From NCBI GenBank assembly GCA_037447655.1, contig JBBHKE010001697.1, forward strand, positions 124,001 through 188,000: a stretch of 64,000 bases of DNA, read 5' to 3'. The notes beneath the pieces were generated by a model. That model worked only from the letters and a program-made list of their open reading frames with translations. It searched no databases and had not been told where the DNA came from. Numbering within the stretch: the stretch's first letter is position 1; each line of letters opens with the position of its first letter. The translations under genes and the position numbers were made by a program. This document shows, in pieces, positions 31,020-43,530 of the stretch. Source of the DNA: Zygnema cylindricum (lineage: Eukaryota; Streptophyta; Zygnematophyceae; Zygnematales; Zygnemataceae).

Positions 31020-31046
31020 CCTCACTTCTCGAATGGAGAAGTGAGG
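31020..31046. repeat. hairpin CCTCACTTCTC/GAGAAGTGAGG
   Basis: 11-bp perfect arms around GAATG. A half copy (CCTCACTTCTC) recurs near 31146. Confidence 0.75.
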
Positions 31047-31748
31047 TCGAATTGTTTCTTTGTTGCTTTGTGACGCATATCTCTTTGTTACGGAAAAATT
31101 ATAAAAACGAACGAGCAAATTTTCTCCCAAAAAAATAAAAAAAAGCCTCACTTCTCGTTGAGGTGCCACCCACCAGTATTTGAGCATGTGGAAAGCATTA
31201 AAAAAAAATGTCAATTATGGTGCCCGAACAATTGTAGCCGTCATATCATACAGTCCCAGGAATGAAAACATATTTAAATTAAATCCGCACAAAAAAGGAA
31301 AAAAAAGGCGTCACACGTACTGTACTTTTGGGTATGCACGTTGTGATGATGGAAGTGTAAAACTTTTAGGTGACCGTTTTTCGTAAATTTCCACGTTCTA
31401 TAGTTTTATGTCGACATTCTAGTACTTTCACCGTTGCCTGAGTGTACACCTAAGTATATACACGCGGCTGCGGGTATGGCCCCATGTGGCAAAGTAAGGG
31501 TTGTCTGTCGTTTTCCTCAAATACTTAGCGCCGTACTGCTAAAGTTGCAATCGTACAAAGGAATAGCATTAATGTAGAGTACAATTTTAGTCATCTTCTA
31601 ACTTAGGGTACTTTCGCATGTAACCGAAACTTAGTCTTGTTACTTTGTTTTTTAGCGAAGATTCACCGTACAACTTTCAGAGCATTCGGTGTAAACGCAA
31701 ATAACTCGTTACTTAAAAAGTGACTTACGTTGACGTGTACGAAACAAT

Positions 31749-31839
31749 TGTTGAAATTAATGGTCCATTTTAAGTATTTTCTAGGTCTAAATAGAAATAT
31801 AGAAAGAAGCCGAGGCAGTCTACCTCTAACTACTCTCCC
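31749..31839 (+). repeat. first 91 bp of a family I LTR
   Basis: TGTTGAAATTAATGG and the following TATTTTCTAGGTCT segment match LTR starts of family I; it is cut off where the D LTR begins. Confidence 0.7.
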
Positions 31840-33186
31840 TGATGATATTTGGGTATTTTCTAGGTCTTTATTAGATAGAAAAGATTAGAGGCAGTCTGCC
31901 TCTGACTCCCTTCTCCAAGCCCCCACACTTGTCGTAGTCACTGAAGGCTGGAGAGCGAGCTACAGCCATGGCTGCCTAAGCTTTCCAGAGAGACAGGAAT
32001 AGATAATAGGTATGTTTACCAAAAAGGTATTTGACGGACCCAGGTATCGATCCTAGTACCTACCGTCCGTCAAACGTCCAGTAACCGTTAGCTTTGTTCA
32101 TTTAGTGTAGGACTAGTGCTAGTAAATGGAGGGTTTGATAAATATTTAATTAGTTATAGGTAGGATTTTCCATTTAACTGGGTTACGATATTTAGTACAT
32201 AGAGACAGTTTAATTTAGTACGGAGTACGGTACGGGGACGGAACGGATACCGCACATTTGTTTCGCTATCGAAACAAATACCGCGCACCAATTTTTGACG
32301 GCTAAAATTGAATGCCGCTTTAAATCGGACGGTCGCGATAAATGTCGAGATCGCAAACAAGTTTTTTGGCGTTTGCGGACGTCACCACTCTGAATGACAC
32401 GTGGCGACATTGTACAGGTTGCGGAATCTCCGGAAAGGAACATAACAAATCTGGATGTGACAAATGTCACACTATGACATCATCGTACAATGTCCGTACA
32501 GAAAGTACTTCGGCGCCTCTACTTTCTCTACAGTACCATTTTTGTGACGTGGCATGACCTGGCGCCACGTGGAGGGATAAGATTTGGAAGCAGGAATTCT
32601 GGGGATTATAAGAGCGAATTCGGATAGGACACGTGTTAAGTTTTTAGCCATGTCGTACGATGGCCATACAAAAGGTACACCGGCACCTGTACCTTTATCT
32701 ACTATACAGTAATTTGATTGGTCCGTACCTCAGAACTTCAGGGTTTAAAGAGGGGTTTAGGACTTAAAATATTTTTGGTAGGTAGCTGCCTCTCCTAGAG
32801 AGCACCTTGTATAAATGGCAAACTTTGGCCAACCATAACGATCAATTCAGTAGACAAAATTCAGTGATCCTTGTTGCTGCGGACTCACCGGAGTCCAAGC
32901 TACACAGGGAGGTAGTCGGTCAGAGTTATTGCCTGCCTGGATGGCTGCATTTCTAAGGGAAAGTCAAAGTGGGGGAATGTGTCGAAATCTCATATTCTAA
33001 CTTTGCATTCTGTGGTGGAACTGAGCACACAGAAAGTCTTACTTCACAAGGGTGAAGCTTTAATGGGTTTCTAATTGTCAAGGGGTCAATCATTTGGGTT
33101 TTTAATCAACTTGAAGTCGGCACCATCAAGATTAGCTTCCTTTGGACCTGCGAATTTTGTGTGGCAATGGAGCCCATAGAATTTCA
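31840..33186 (+). repeat. copia D LTR, right copy
   Basis: 1347 bp ending GAATTTCA, followed by CATGT (33187-33191) and the continuation of the gypsy LTR. Start is TGATGATATTTGGG (one change from TGTTGATATT). TATAAAT at 32810-32816 behind a CCTCTC/GAGAG hairpin. Together with the left copy it marks the D insertion in the gypsy 5' LTR. Confidence 0.88.
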
Positions 33187-33208
33187 CATGTGAATGCGTG
33201 AACCTCCA
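32111..33208 (+). repeat. near-identical 1.1-kb direct repeat, copy 2
   Basis: Partner of 27881-28980. This copy is in its natural place: it continues past the duplicated 20 bp into the rest of the gypsy LTR. Confidence 0.85.
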
Positions 33209-33906
33209 AATAAAACACGACTTAAAATGGTATAATCACATCGCTTCGTCAAAACTATCAGCCGATTTGTCTGTCACTTGCGTCGATGATCCAGATGTGA
33301 TATTACGAAAATCGCATACTTTGTGTCGATGACCGAGATGCTACTCCACGCGAAATGATTAAAATTTGGTGTCGGCTAGGATTCAAGGGAATAAAAGCTT
33401 GTACAGTAGGACGGCAGATACGGTCCAGTTTGTCGTCGTGCGAATTCCGGAAAACGTAAGTCGTACGGTTGACGTGAAATGATCGAAGTAACCGTCGGCG
33501 AGATTCGCCAAAAATATATATAGTACGGTAAGTTTGTTTGTATTGACGTGAATTCGAACATGAGTCGCCAACGGAAAATCCGGGAAATAAAAGCAGGTAC
33601 GGCAGGACCAGAGGTACGGTCGAATTTGTGGCCGTGAGAATTTCAGTCAACGTAAGTCGTACTGTCGACGCGAAATAATCAAATCCACTGTTGGCGGAAA
33701 TCGCGGAAAATATGCGTCGTACGGTAGGACCGCGGGTACATTCCAAAATCGTCATCACGGGATTTGCGGGAAATATAGGTCGTACGTTACACGTCGTATG
33801 GTCTTGCGAAACCCAAATAACACCTAAATACGAATTAGTGTGGCGGCTGCCCGTCCTAACACCTAAATATAAACAATTAAAATGTGCGACGAGATGCGAC
33901 ATGACA
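33187..33906 (-). repeat. 5' LTR of gypsy, outer (U3) part
   Basis: Matches 10870-11587 and ends GCGACATGACA followed by CTGA. Built largely of degenerate tandem units rich in CGTACG. A 205-codon minus-strand open frame covers it, but its counterpart in the other LTR is only 123 codons; not accepted as a gene. Confidence 0.8.
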
Positions 33907-34287
33907 CTGATGAAGCACAACCCCTACATTGGTGACGTACTGAAAGGGAGTCTCCATGTGAGGGAATTTCCACGAAATATACTGGCTAACAAGTATAGTA
34001 CGCTAGAGTACATCGTATATTGCTACTATATTATTCTCAATGTTTATTGTGCCGTTTAAAACATCATTTTTTCACAGATATTTGTTGGATTAAGGATATG
34101 ACGGTGGCAATCGAAAGGTAAGATTCTTAGCTTTTTATTGATGGTCTCAAACAAAAAATCGGACACATATGTATGGAAAAGAAATGATTTAAGTGGCTTA
34201 AAATTTACCAACACTCATAACAATAAACAATATATTATAATGATGAAACGTCCGTACATATTTTTCAAAAACGTCTCCTAAGGTTTC
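33907..34287. other. flank between gypsy and copia F, no gene
   Basis: About 380 AT-rich bases without a recognisable gene or repeat. May be older host or repeat DNA. Confidence 0.4.
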
Positions 34288-34440
34288 CTATTTTTGGAAA
34301 GTTTTAGTCCTCTCTATGCCACAGGTGTGAGGGAGAGAGATTTCAAGACTTAGATTATTTCGGTAGTGGCCGGTTCATTACTAACCTAAATTAGTGTGAC
34401 AATAAGAGTGTATTCATATTCTTCAATCTCTTCTAATACC
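34288..34440 (+). repeat. remnant of 5' LTR of copia element F
   Basis: About 150 bp (ATTTTTGGAAAG...CTATGCC...GTGTGACAATAAGAGTGTATTC) matching the start of the LTR at 38501. The rest of the 5' LTR and the PBS are deleted. Confidence 0.75.
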
Positions 34441-37400
34441 CGTTTTTAATGGATGTGAGTATCTTCAAAGGGCAGATCAGGTTAAATCCTACTTTGTTCA
34501 ATTGAAATAATTTAATATAGTTGATGGACCTGTTGTTGAGACATATGCAAATTTTGGAATTGATAAAACTGATGATTTCTAAAGAGTTGCACATGACATA
34601 CATTGAGGCTACAGAGGCATCAGGCTACAAAGGCATCAGATATTTGGAAAGCCTTGAAATCTACTTACGTGAGAGCAAATGATCAGCATGAAATTATTAC
34701 TGCAAGGAAAATATGGGAATTTACGTACACTGGCCTAAGCATGGTAGAGTATTGCAATGGTCTAAGGCATCTATTAGCTGAAAATGCATGCTCAAGAGAA
34801 CCCTTTCCTCCTAATCACAAAGCTATGCTTTTGATTAACGGGTTGCTTAATGAATTCAAAGGGTCCTTGAATAATTTGAAAAAGCTAGATAAGGCACAAT
34901 GGAATCTAGCTACAGCAATTGAGTATGTTTTAGAGGAAGAAGCCACTCAGCTAACATTTGGTAGTGGTAAACCAGCTGTAGCGTTTAATGCTCAGTTTCA
35001 TATTCACACATATTAACGGAACTAGTTTCAACAAAAGTTTGAAAAGTGTATTTAGTGATATGCGGATTGCCATTTGTTTAGAGCTTGTCCCCATATATAA
35101 AAGCTCTTGAAACAGGTGTTTTTTGCAAAGGGTGGAAGCACAAAGGACCTTTTATTGTATTGATAACTCTATTAAAGGCGACTGCTTTTTCAGATGGAAA
35201 CAAGGAACCGGAAAAAGAGTCTGCAAAGAAGAAATCAGATGTTGTCAATTTTCCAAAAACTGACGACAATTTTGTTTTCGCCCTCGCCAAGCTTATGGAG
35301 CGAGATAAAGATCTTGGCTAGATTGTGGACTCTGGAAGTTCATCCCACATGTGTCAAAACAAATATTGGTTCACAAAGATGTCACCTATCCCTTTACTCG
35401 AAATCTTTTATGCTTGTGGTGCCATTGATGAATCTAATGCCAAAGGCACAGTAGAGCTTGATTATAAGATAGATGGGAAGGTAGGCAAGAGGACTTTGTA
35501 TGACGTTTTGTATGTTCCAAAGTTTAAGAAAAACTTAATTTCTACATCGGTTGCTGAAAGCAAAGGCTTTGATACGCTAGCTAGCAAAGATAAGAAGACA
35601 GTTTGCAAAGATGGTAAAGAAGCCTTAGTAGGCAATAGAGGCCCAAACATGTTCTATCGGATGGATTTGGCTAATAAAGAATATTTTGTGTATTCTAGTG
35701 TTCTTTCTAAAAATGTTTTGTGGCATAAAAGACTTGGGCATGTGCATCATGACTGGCTGAATAAGATATATAATTCTAATACGATAGATGGATTTCTTTT
35801 TGGTCAAAAAGAGTCCCATGTCTGTGATGGTTGTGCTCTCGCAAAGCTTCATAAACTTCCCTTACCACAGATTTCATATCACTAAGCAAATCACCTTCTC
35901 GGCCTCATCCATTCAGACGTATTTGGACCTTCAAAAGTCCCTTATATCGGTGGAAACAAGTACATGGTCACCTTCACCGATGAAAATTCACAGTATAGAC
36001 GAGTTTACTTTATGAAAAAAAAGAGCGAGGTTTTCACACATTTCCAGCATTATCGTATTTGGGTGGAGAAGCTTCATAACAAACAAGTCCTTGCTTTGAG
36101 GTCCGTCAAAAGTGGAGAGCATGTATCTCATGCTTTCTCCGATTATCTCAAAGAAAATGCAATTTCTCATGAGTTCATTATTCTTTATACTGCGGAATAG
36201 AATGGTATTTTTGAAAGGCTTCATAAAACCTTGACTAAGTCTCATGGATCTATGATAATGGATAAAGGTGTGGATCCTAAATTTTTGGGGGTAGCTTTTC
36301 AATGTGCTTCCTACATCAGAAATAGGATAGAGACTAGGGTAGTTAAGGATAAAACTCCCTATGAAATGTGGAGAAGAAGAAAGCTCGATGTAAGTTATTT
36401 CAGAGTATTTGGTAGCAAATGTTTTATTTTGAACAATCTTTCTAATTGGAAGCTCAGTCCAAAATGTGTACCTGGAATATTTATAGGTTATGATAATAAA
36501 TTTGCAAGATATAGAGTGTATAACCCTCAAAAATGTTCCTTTCAAACAGCTACAAATATTTTGATAAACAAGAGAGTGAATCTCTCGATGTATTTAGGAT
36601 GGATGCTTCAGAAAGAAATCAAAAAATGGAGGATTATGTCATACATGACCTGATTCCTTTCAATGCATCCATTTATTCTCCCTCTTCCAATGTATTGCAA
36701 AATGTTTTTGGGCAGTTAAATTCTCCAGTTGTTGCTGCTGTTACTCCACCTTCTCCTCCTCCTCCTCGTCCACCTCCAAGACATAATGGGGGACCAACCA
36801 TTCCAGCTTCATATTTTCCGAAAGGAAGAAGTTAGAGCAGCCGATTGAGAGGCGAACGAGTGGAGAGTGCATTGTTTCTTGGCATAGGAAAGCCTCTCAC
36901 CATTTAAGAGGCCTTTTTTGTCCCTTAGAGGGATCACTAGATCTTTGTTGCTAATTATGAGATTAGGTGGATCATGGAGGCGCAAACTTGGGAACTTGTA
37001 GAGCTTCCACCAGATAAGAAAGCGATCGATTGTACGTGGGAGTTCAAAGTAAAACTGAGTTCTGATAATACTATTGAAAGGTATAAATACAGGGTGGTTG
37101 CTAAGGGATATAGCCAGAAGGAGGTTATTGATTATGAGGAAACCTTCTCACGTGTAGTTCGTTTTCCTACAGTCACGATTTTGTTATCTTTAGCTGCTAT
37201 CTAGGATATGGAGCTTCATCAAATAGATGTAAAGAAAACTTTCTTGCAGGAGGACTTAGAGGAAGTCATTTAAATGAAACAACCAGAGGGGTTTGTAGAA
37301 ATAGGGGAAAGAAAATCTGGTTTGTAAACTGTTGAAGTCCTTGTATGGTTTGAAGCACGCTCCTCGATAGTGGAACCTAAAACAGGATTATTTTTTGACT

Positions 37401-38477
37401 AACCTTGGTTTTACCAGAAATAGCTCAGATCATTTTGTTTATGTTATAGAAGGAGATGATGGAGTTTTCTACATTGCTATTTATGTAGATGATTTGCTTT
37501 TAATTAGTAAGTCTATTGAGGAAATCAAAAAGATAAAACTAACTCTCAATTTTCGGTTTGAAATGAAATACTTATGTGAAGCTAAGTATGTTTTGGGCAT
37601 TCAAGTGGAAAAAGAAAGGAGACAGAGAAAGATTTATCTAACTCGGAATATATTAGAGAAGTTTAGAATGTCAGAAGTTAAAGAATATGCCACTCCCATG
37701 GAATTAGGTAAAAGTAGAAGGGAAGGACATAGATTGAGGTATTTTGTTGGATGATAGCTTGGAATCAAGGGAGGCAGATCATATGTCCTTTATTCCTTAC
37801 ACGCAAATTGTTGGAAGCCACATCTGTTTGATAAAATGTACTTGGTCTGATATTGCTGCAACTGTACTTTGTCTGCTATTGCAGTAGCTGTTGGCGCTCT
37901 CAACCGAAATTTGCAGAATTTTAAGAAGTTCAACTGGGAAGCTTGAAGGCGATTTCTTAGTTATCTTGCATGAACTTGAAACATGCGTCTCTCTCTCGGT
38001 GGAGATGAGGTGAAACTTCAAACTTGGAGCGATGTGAGCTATAGAGATATGCCCAACCAAGGCTCCACGACTGGGTACATTCTCAAGGTTGGAAATGGGA
38101 CTAGCTGCTTGAGTAGCAAGCTCCAAAAGGTGACTGCTCGCTCCACGATGGAAGCTGAGTACATTGCAGCCAGCTTAGTAGTCAAGGAGTTACTTTGGGT
38201 AAAGTCTCTCATTCAGGAGCTTCATTTTATGCAATCTTGTCCTCAAATAGTGTGGTGTGAAAACGAGGTAGCTTTTGCTATTGCTTCCAATCATAGTCAT
38301 CATTTCAGAAGCAAGCATATTGATATCAAGTTGCTCTTTGTGAGGGAAAAAGTAATGGGCACAGTTTTGAAACTTACTTAATTATTAGATGAGTAGATGG
38401 TGGCTGATATGATGACAAAACCATTGCCTGCACCTAAATTAAAATTTTGTGTGGAGGCATGTGGCTTAAGTGGCTAG
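34441..38477 (+). pseudogene. copia Gag-Pol of element F (family II, decayed)
   Basis: Plus-strand copia polyprotein in pieces. Gag: ASDIWKALKSTYVRANDQ and GLSMVEYCNGLRHLL (34603-35013). Protease: IVDSGSSSHMC (about 35322) with a stop just before it. GAG-pre-integrase: LWHKRLGHVHHDWLNK. Integrase: HSDVFGPSKV and MVTFTDENSQY, with the second Asp region changed to RSVKSGE. RT: YVDDLLLISKS (about 37480). RNase H: TWSDVSYRD, TMEAEYIAA, WCENEVAFAIA, with the end MMTKPLPAPKLKFC. Many stops and indels, and the zinc knuckle is not recognisable. This lineage differs from A-C in Gag and protease and groups with G. Confidence 0.88.
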
Positions 38478-38500
38478 TAAAGTATAAAACTTTAGGGGAG

Positions 38501-40692
38501 TATTATTTTTGGAAAGCTTTATTCCTCTTTATGCCTCGGTTGTGAGGGAGAGAGATTTCAGGACTTCGAATAATTTGGTAGGGGCCGGTTCATTATTAAC
38601 ATGATTTAGTGTGACAATAAGAGTGTATTCGTACTCTTCAGTCACTTGTTGGACACGCGTCTGTGCTTGGGGCAATCGGTCCCAAATAATATCTGCAGGT
38701 GGAGGACATTCACTTGTGAATCATAAATACTTGTGAAGGCACATCTACGGGGCCTACGTGTGAAGGCACATCATGGTGCCGGTTTCAAAAGGAGGACGTA
38801 AGATAAACGACGACGACTATTCAAATATGAATAGGACTAGATTAAAAATAGTCATACTCAGCTTTTTGTTTTCAGTGTCACTATACAGATTAGACAGATT
38901 AGCGAATCTATTTCTGATACCTAGTAAAGTAGCTAGTTTGGTTTAGAATGACATGCCTTGATCGCACGGGCATACTCACACTATTAGGTGTGTCAGGTAT
39001 ATATTGGTATGGTTGATATGCCTCCGTACGCTCAGGAGCACGTATTGTTTTCCATAGCCTATTTCAGCCATGGTTTACTCACGGAAGACACCCACAGACT
39101 ACCCCAAAACAGCTATGTTTCAGACAGCACAGATTACTCCACAGTGAAAAAAATCACTTAAAACTGCAGCAATATATAGTATACCATAGATACTGTAAAA
39201 CTCCTAAAGTTGCAGCCAAATCCACCAAGGAATGTAGAAGATATAAGCTCCAGAGTTTCCCAAAAACAGCTGACAGCTTATCAAACTAACCAAGTAGACT
39301 TTCCACAGAAATTTACAGAATTGACAAAACAGAATGCAACTATACACAGATATATTTTGTAGGTCAACAAATATCTCTACAAAGTTTCATACAAAAACAT
39401 CAATCAGGGTGATCACACCATCAGGTCAAAGTTGCAGAAAAACAGTCTGCCATTGCTTTAATAAACTTAACTGTCATACTAAAATAAACTAATTCCTACA
39501 AGTTTATACTCAGGTTCACTACTAAATGTACGGAGGCATACCAGCCGTACGTAATCTACGATCTACTTAAATTAAGGTGAGTATACCCGAATAATCCAAG
39601 GTATGTCAGAATAAATATATCTACACTATTAACTAATACACAAAAAGACAAACCACTGATGTTACAAATATTTGCAAGTACACGCACTCTCACAAAATCG
39701 TATGCTGAGTCACTCAACGAAACTCCTCGAATTTCGTCAAAAAATCTGGGACGTCCAAAATATACATCTTGTGATTTAACGCGATTTCGCGTCCCCACTT
39801 CATGAAAAATTACGGCTGCCTTTGTCCGCCGTCTGTAGCTATTATTTGGCACCCTTGATGTCACGCCACGTGGTCCCAAAGTCCACTTGACGAAACGACG
39901 TCAAACCATCAAAATTTGTCCATACCGCAATTACTTACTTCGCCATAAATACTGCCAAATTTAAAGTACACCTGTCAAATAAGATTCTTTGTACCATCGC
40001 GTCCTTTTCCATAAATGCCATCGTCGCTTTATGTTTGGTACGTGCGACGTACCATTTCAACCTCTTCGAATATCTTACGTCGGATCGCTTTGCGATCCGC
40101 CGTCCATTTCTCCAACGCATTCCATAAATTACGTGCGTTGGTTCCCGTCACTCAAATTATTATTTCGTACGTCGAACTTCAATTAATTTCACTTCTCCCC
40201 CAACCTGAAAATCCATTCGTACAGCGACATCAAATTCATTTAATAAATTACGCACGAAACATCGCGTGCGCACAAAGTGTGTTGTACGCACGAAACTAAC
40301 ATTTCAAAAGCAACACATATTACTGTATATGTGTAGGACTTAGCTAATTTTAACTTAGGAACAATTTTGTACCAAATACTGTTTTTATGAAGTTTTTGTT
40401 GACTTTGACTATGAATATCTCACAATATTTTGATCATAATTACTTGTTATTTTGTGTATGTGTTCCTTTTGATATTATCTACTTGTTTTTTAGTGTATGT
40501 GTTCCTCTTGATATTATCTACACTAATATAAATTTGTATAGCTATAAGACTCTTGTGTTGGTTTTTGTGTTGTTCCAAAATTGTTGTTTTCTAAACCACT
40601 TTTATGTGAAAGCTTCAAGCTGATTTATATTATGAGATGACATCTACTGCCGCTTCGTCCTCTTCATTACCAACTGTTGTCTCAGAATAACA
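38501..40692 (+). repeat. 3' LTR of copia element F, with a nested LTR
   Basis: Begins after TTTAGGGGAG with TATTATTTTTGG (TG start mutated) and ends TCTCAGAATAACA, matching both ends of the solo LTR at 62304-63041. It carries GCCTCCGTAC like that LTR. The end encodes MTSTAASSSSLPTVVSE, the Gag start of this family. The middle (about 39116-40317) is a foreign LTR. Confidence 0.8.
39116..40317 (-). repeat. solo LTR M inside the F LTR
   Basis: About 1.2 kb, plus-strand TGTTTCAGACAG to AAAGCAACACA. The reverse complement of 44390-45423 is clearly related (shared GCAAGGCGATCC-type hairpin, GGTATGCCTCCGTAC, GAAACTCTGGAGC). No clean target duplication is seen, so the exact ends are uncertain. Short open frames in it are not accepted as genes. 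Confidence 0.65.
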
Positions 40693-40699
40693 AGGATTA

Positions 40700-41035
40700 T
40701 GTCTATTGAAAAAGGTATTTTATATTTGTATCTTTTGTAGAAGAGTATGTGGTATCATTTAAGTCCTCATACTTGTCGTAGTCACTCGGGACTTAAAGAA
40801 AGCCATGCTTGCCTTAGGTAGACAAGGAGATAGCCAAAAGGAGCGGGAGGCACAGCCCCTTGCAAAAGATAGGTGGTCAGACCAAGATTTGATCCTAGGT
40901 TCTATAAGATAACCACTGTAGAGAGTAGCCGTTCCTCTTATCTGTTAGGTCTTGATGAAGTGTTAGGTATATAAGGTATGATTCATGTTTAAAGATGTAC
41001 CACTTGACATATTCGATTTAACGGATTACGGAAAG
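40700..41035 (+). repeat. truncated family I-like LTR
   Basis: Starts TGTCTATTGAAAAAGG. Contains CACTTGTCGTAGTCACT and the antisense tRNA-like module (GTCAGACCAAGATTTGATCC, about 40870-40960). Breaks off near 41035. Confidence 0.6.
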
Positions 41036-41054
41036 GAATGAACACCAAAACTTC

Positions 41055-41895
41055 AATTCTTTGACCTCCATTGGTACACAGAATATGCACCTTGCTTAGA
41101 GCCATAGAATAATTTTAAATTCCTCCCTTCCTCTTAGAATGACTGCCACCGTGGAAGGCAATGACTGTGACTGCCTTCATTCTTGTGAAGGCAAGACTCC
41201 CTTAAGCCTAATGGAAAAAGAATTGCTCAAAACATCTAGCTACACAATTAATTATCAAAATGCAAAAATGCCAATTTTTATACAATCTCTCTTCGAGAGA
41301 GGCTGCTACCTACCCGAAATTCTCTATGTCCTAAATCCCTCTCTAAACCAATCTCTCTTCGAGAGAGGCTGTTACCTACCCGAAATTCTCTATGTCCTAA
41401 ATCCCTGTCTAAACCCCCTAGCACTGAGGTATAAAACCAATTAAATGACTTTAGAGTAAACAAAGGTAGTGCTAGCGATATACTTCCTATACAGCCACTA
41501 AACAACATGGCCATAGAAAGGACGCTTGTCACCTTTAGACTTGTCTTCGGGTTTCCCGCAAATTTTGCAAACGACTGATAAGGTGCCACGTGGCGTATGG
41601 TGACATGACGATCGCAAACAGCCAAAGTGACCATTTTGCAATGGCGGCTCGAATGTGAGCCGTTTGAGTTTAACCGAATTTTAATTTGTGTTGTTGAAAA
41701 TTAAATGTCTGCAACACTGAATTTTGTGCGACCGTATATGTATCCGTGCGGTCAATAAGTTTTCAATGTGAATCTATGTTAGTGTGTTATAATTCAGTAA
41801 ATTGACCTAATCCACTAGTTTTTGTTTATATAGCTATCAAACGCTATATAGGATAACACCAGGCATTAGACTATCAGATAAGACGGCGGCTAATC
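41055..41895 (-). repeat. truncated family I LTR, minus orientation
   Basis: Left part resembles the end of the A LTR (TGACCTCCATTGGTACACAGAAT). Contains a TATA site and the family hairpin CTCTCTTCGAGAGAG, which is duplicated (see 41284-41415). Cut at 41895 by the LTR of element N. Confidence 0.65.
41284..41415. repeat. 66-bp tandem duplication
   Basis: Two adjacent 66-bp units (41284-41349, 41350-41415) with two differences. Each holds the palindrome CTCTCTTCGAGAGAG that lies next to the LTR TATA box. Confidence 0.88.
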
Positions 41896-42360
41896 TGTAC
41901 AAATCTGTGTCCTCCTCCATTGGACTATAGAATTCAGGAAGCCTCTAAGTAGTTTTTAACTCACCCACTTTAAGCCACAACCACAGATGCCCAAGCAAAC
42001 AAGTTGACAATTTGACAACATTCCTGTGTAGTCTCGACTCCTCTTAGTCTGTAGCAAAAAGAACCACTGAAAACGGCCAACCAACCAATAAGTTATGAGG
42101 TGGCAAAGATGGCAATTTATACAAACTCTTAAAGAGAGAGGTGACTGTCAAAAAAAAAATTATAATTCCTACTTCCCTCTCACAACCCCTATCTACTACA
42201 GAACGATCCAATCAAATAACTGTAAAGTACAGAAAGGTACTACGGCCGACGTGTTTTTAGTATGGCCTGTGTACGAGAAGGCCATTGAGTGGACACGTGT
42301 CCACATGGTACTCGTCCGTATGTTCTACGGCATTTTGGCGACCAAATATTATCTCTCCAC
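41896..42360 (-). repeat. 3' LTR of copia element N, left piece
   Basis: Starts TGTACAAATCTGTGTCC on the plus strand, like the reverse complement of the L LTR end. Interrupted at 42360 by element H and resumed at 47425. Confidence 0.78.
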
Positions 42361-43515
42361 TGTTGATATTCATGTATTTTCTAGGTCTGAATAGGAAAAA
42401 TAAAAGGAGAAAGTTTGCAAAGGCAGCGTGCTTCTTGCTCCACTCTCCATTCCCCATCTTTCTTGCAGTCACTAAAGACTAGAGAGAGAGCTACAACCAT
42501 GGTTGCCTATGCTGTCCAAAAGAGACAAAGAATATACTAGATACTCAGTGTATTGTATACCAAAAAGTGGCTGCCAACACCTTGATTTGATTTTGGTACC
42601 TACCGATTGTCAGATTAGCCGGTAGCTGTTAGCTTTATCCTATAGTATAGGAACAATGCTTGGATATATAGGATACAATAAATATTTAAACAACTACACG
42701 TTGAAGATTACATTAAACTAATAGAACAGAATCTTAAACATAAAACCCACTGTATCTTATATACCGTATGAAACAAATGTTACGAACATTTATTTCCACG
42801 GTCCGTATCAAAAGCCGAATTTGATCAACGGTCGTGGTGCGAGCCGGGATTCCAGAATGGCCGCCTTAGCGATTTCGCTTGCCGCCACTGTAGATGACAT
42901 GTGGCAATATCCTTACGCATTGCGCGATCTCCGAAACGCAAGTTGACAAGTCTTGATGTGACAAATGTCACATTATGGCGATGCGGTATAAGGACCATAC
43001 AGAAAGTACTTCGGCACCTGTACTTTCTTGTACAGTACAGTCCTTTGATTCGCTCGTACTTCAGTAGAAAGGGGTTTTAGAGAGGGAATAGGACTTAGTA
43101 TTTTATTGGTAGGTAGTCGCCTCTTTGAGAGAGCACCTTGTATAAAAGGCTAACTTTGAGCAGGCATATCAATCAACTGAGTTGACCATTTTCAGTGATT
43201 CTTTTTGTTGCGGACTCAACGAATTTCACGCTACACACACGTGTAGTCGATAAGAGTTTTTGCCAACGAGTGTGGCTGCATTTCTAAGGGAAATTCAAAG
43301 TGGGGAATGTTATCCAAAACTCATATTCTAACTTTGCATTCTTTGGTGGAAATGAGCCCACAAAAAGTCTTTTTTCACAAGGGTGAGATTGTAATGGGGT
43401 TCTGATTGTCTAGGGGTCAACCATTAGGGTTTATGTAAGCTTAGAGTCGGCACTTTCTATATAAGCTTCTTCTGTGCTGCCTACTTTGAGGACCAATAGA
43501 GGTCTCATAGTTACA
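42361..43515 (+). repeat. 5' LTR of copia element H
   Basis: 1155 bp, TGTTGATATTCATG to CATAGTTACA. Antisense tRNA-like module near 42565-42660. Core promoter: CCTCTTTGAGAGAG then TATAAAA at 43141-43147. Confidence 0.9.
43121..43147 (+). promoter_or_regulatory. LTR core promoter of H (hairpin plus TATA box)
   Basis: CCTCTTTGAGAGAG hairpin followed by CACCTTGTATAAAAGG. The same arrangement recurs at equivalent places in the D LTRs and in the H 3' LTR (TATAAAA at 47051-47057). Confidence 0.6.
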
Positions 43516-43530
43516 GGTTATGGGCCCACC
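43516..43530 (+). other. primer-binding site of element H
   Basis: GGTTATGGGCCCACC directly after the LTR; ATG at 43520-43522. Confidence 0.83.

Larger units (their letters stand above)
30275..31748. other. non-coding repeat patchwork
   Basis: No gene seen. Holds two related segments (30275-30410 and about 31614-31748, sharing TTAGTCTTGTTACTTTG and GACTTACGT-GACGTGTAC), a perfect palindrome at 30765-30790, a hairpin at 31020-31046, and a segment at 30905-31020 related to 9633-9750. Confidence 0.55.
9923..33906 (-). mobile_element. Ty3/gypsy element with DNA methyltransferase and PHD finger (nested insertions inside)
   Basis: One minus-strand gypsy element bounded by CTGA at 9919-9922 and 33907-33910, with LTR ends TGTC...GACA. 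It is interrupted by copia C (17347-23796) and by the D complex (26904-33186). Without them it is about 11.2 kb. Order on the minus strand: 5' LTR (26139-26903 plus 33187-33906), repetitive leader, gag with two zinc knuckles, protease, DNA methyltransferase, reverse transcriptase, RNase H, integrase, PHD finger, 3' LTR. Every gene is broken. Reading the C insertion out restores a continuous Gag C-terminus, which shows both sides belong together. Confidence 0.88.

Noticed and set aside
33303-33920. 205-codon open frame on the minus strand in the gypsy 5' LTR
   Set aside because: Composed of tandem repeat units; its counterpart in the other LTR is interrupted, and no domain is recognisable.
41139-41444. 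101-codon frame with a repeated peptide
   Set aside because: Produced by the 66-bp tandem duplication in an LTR fragment.
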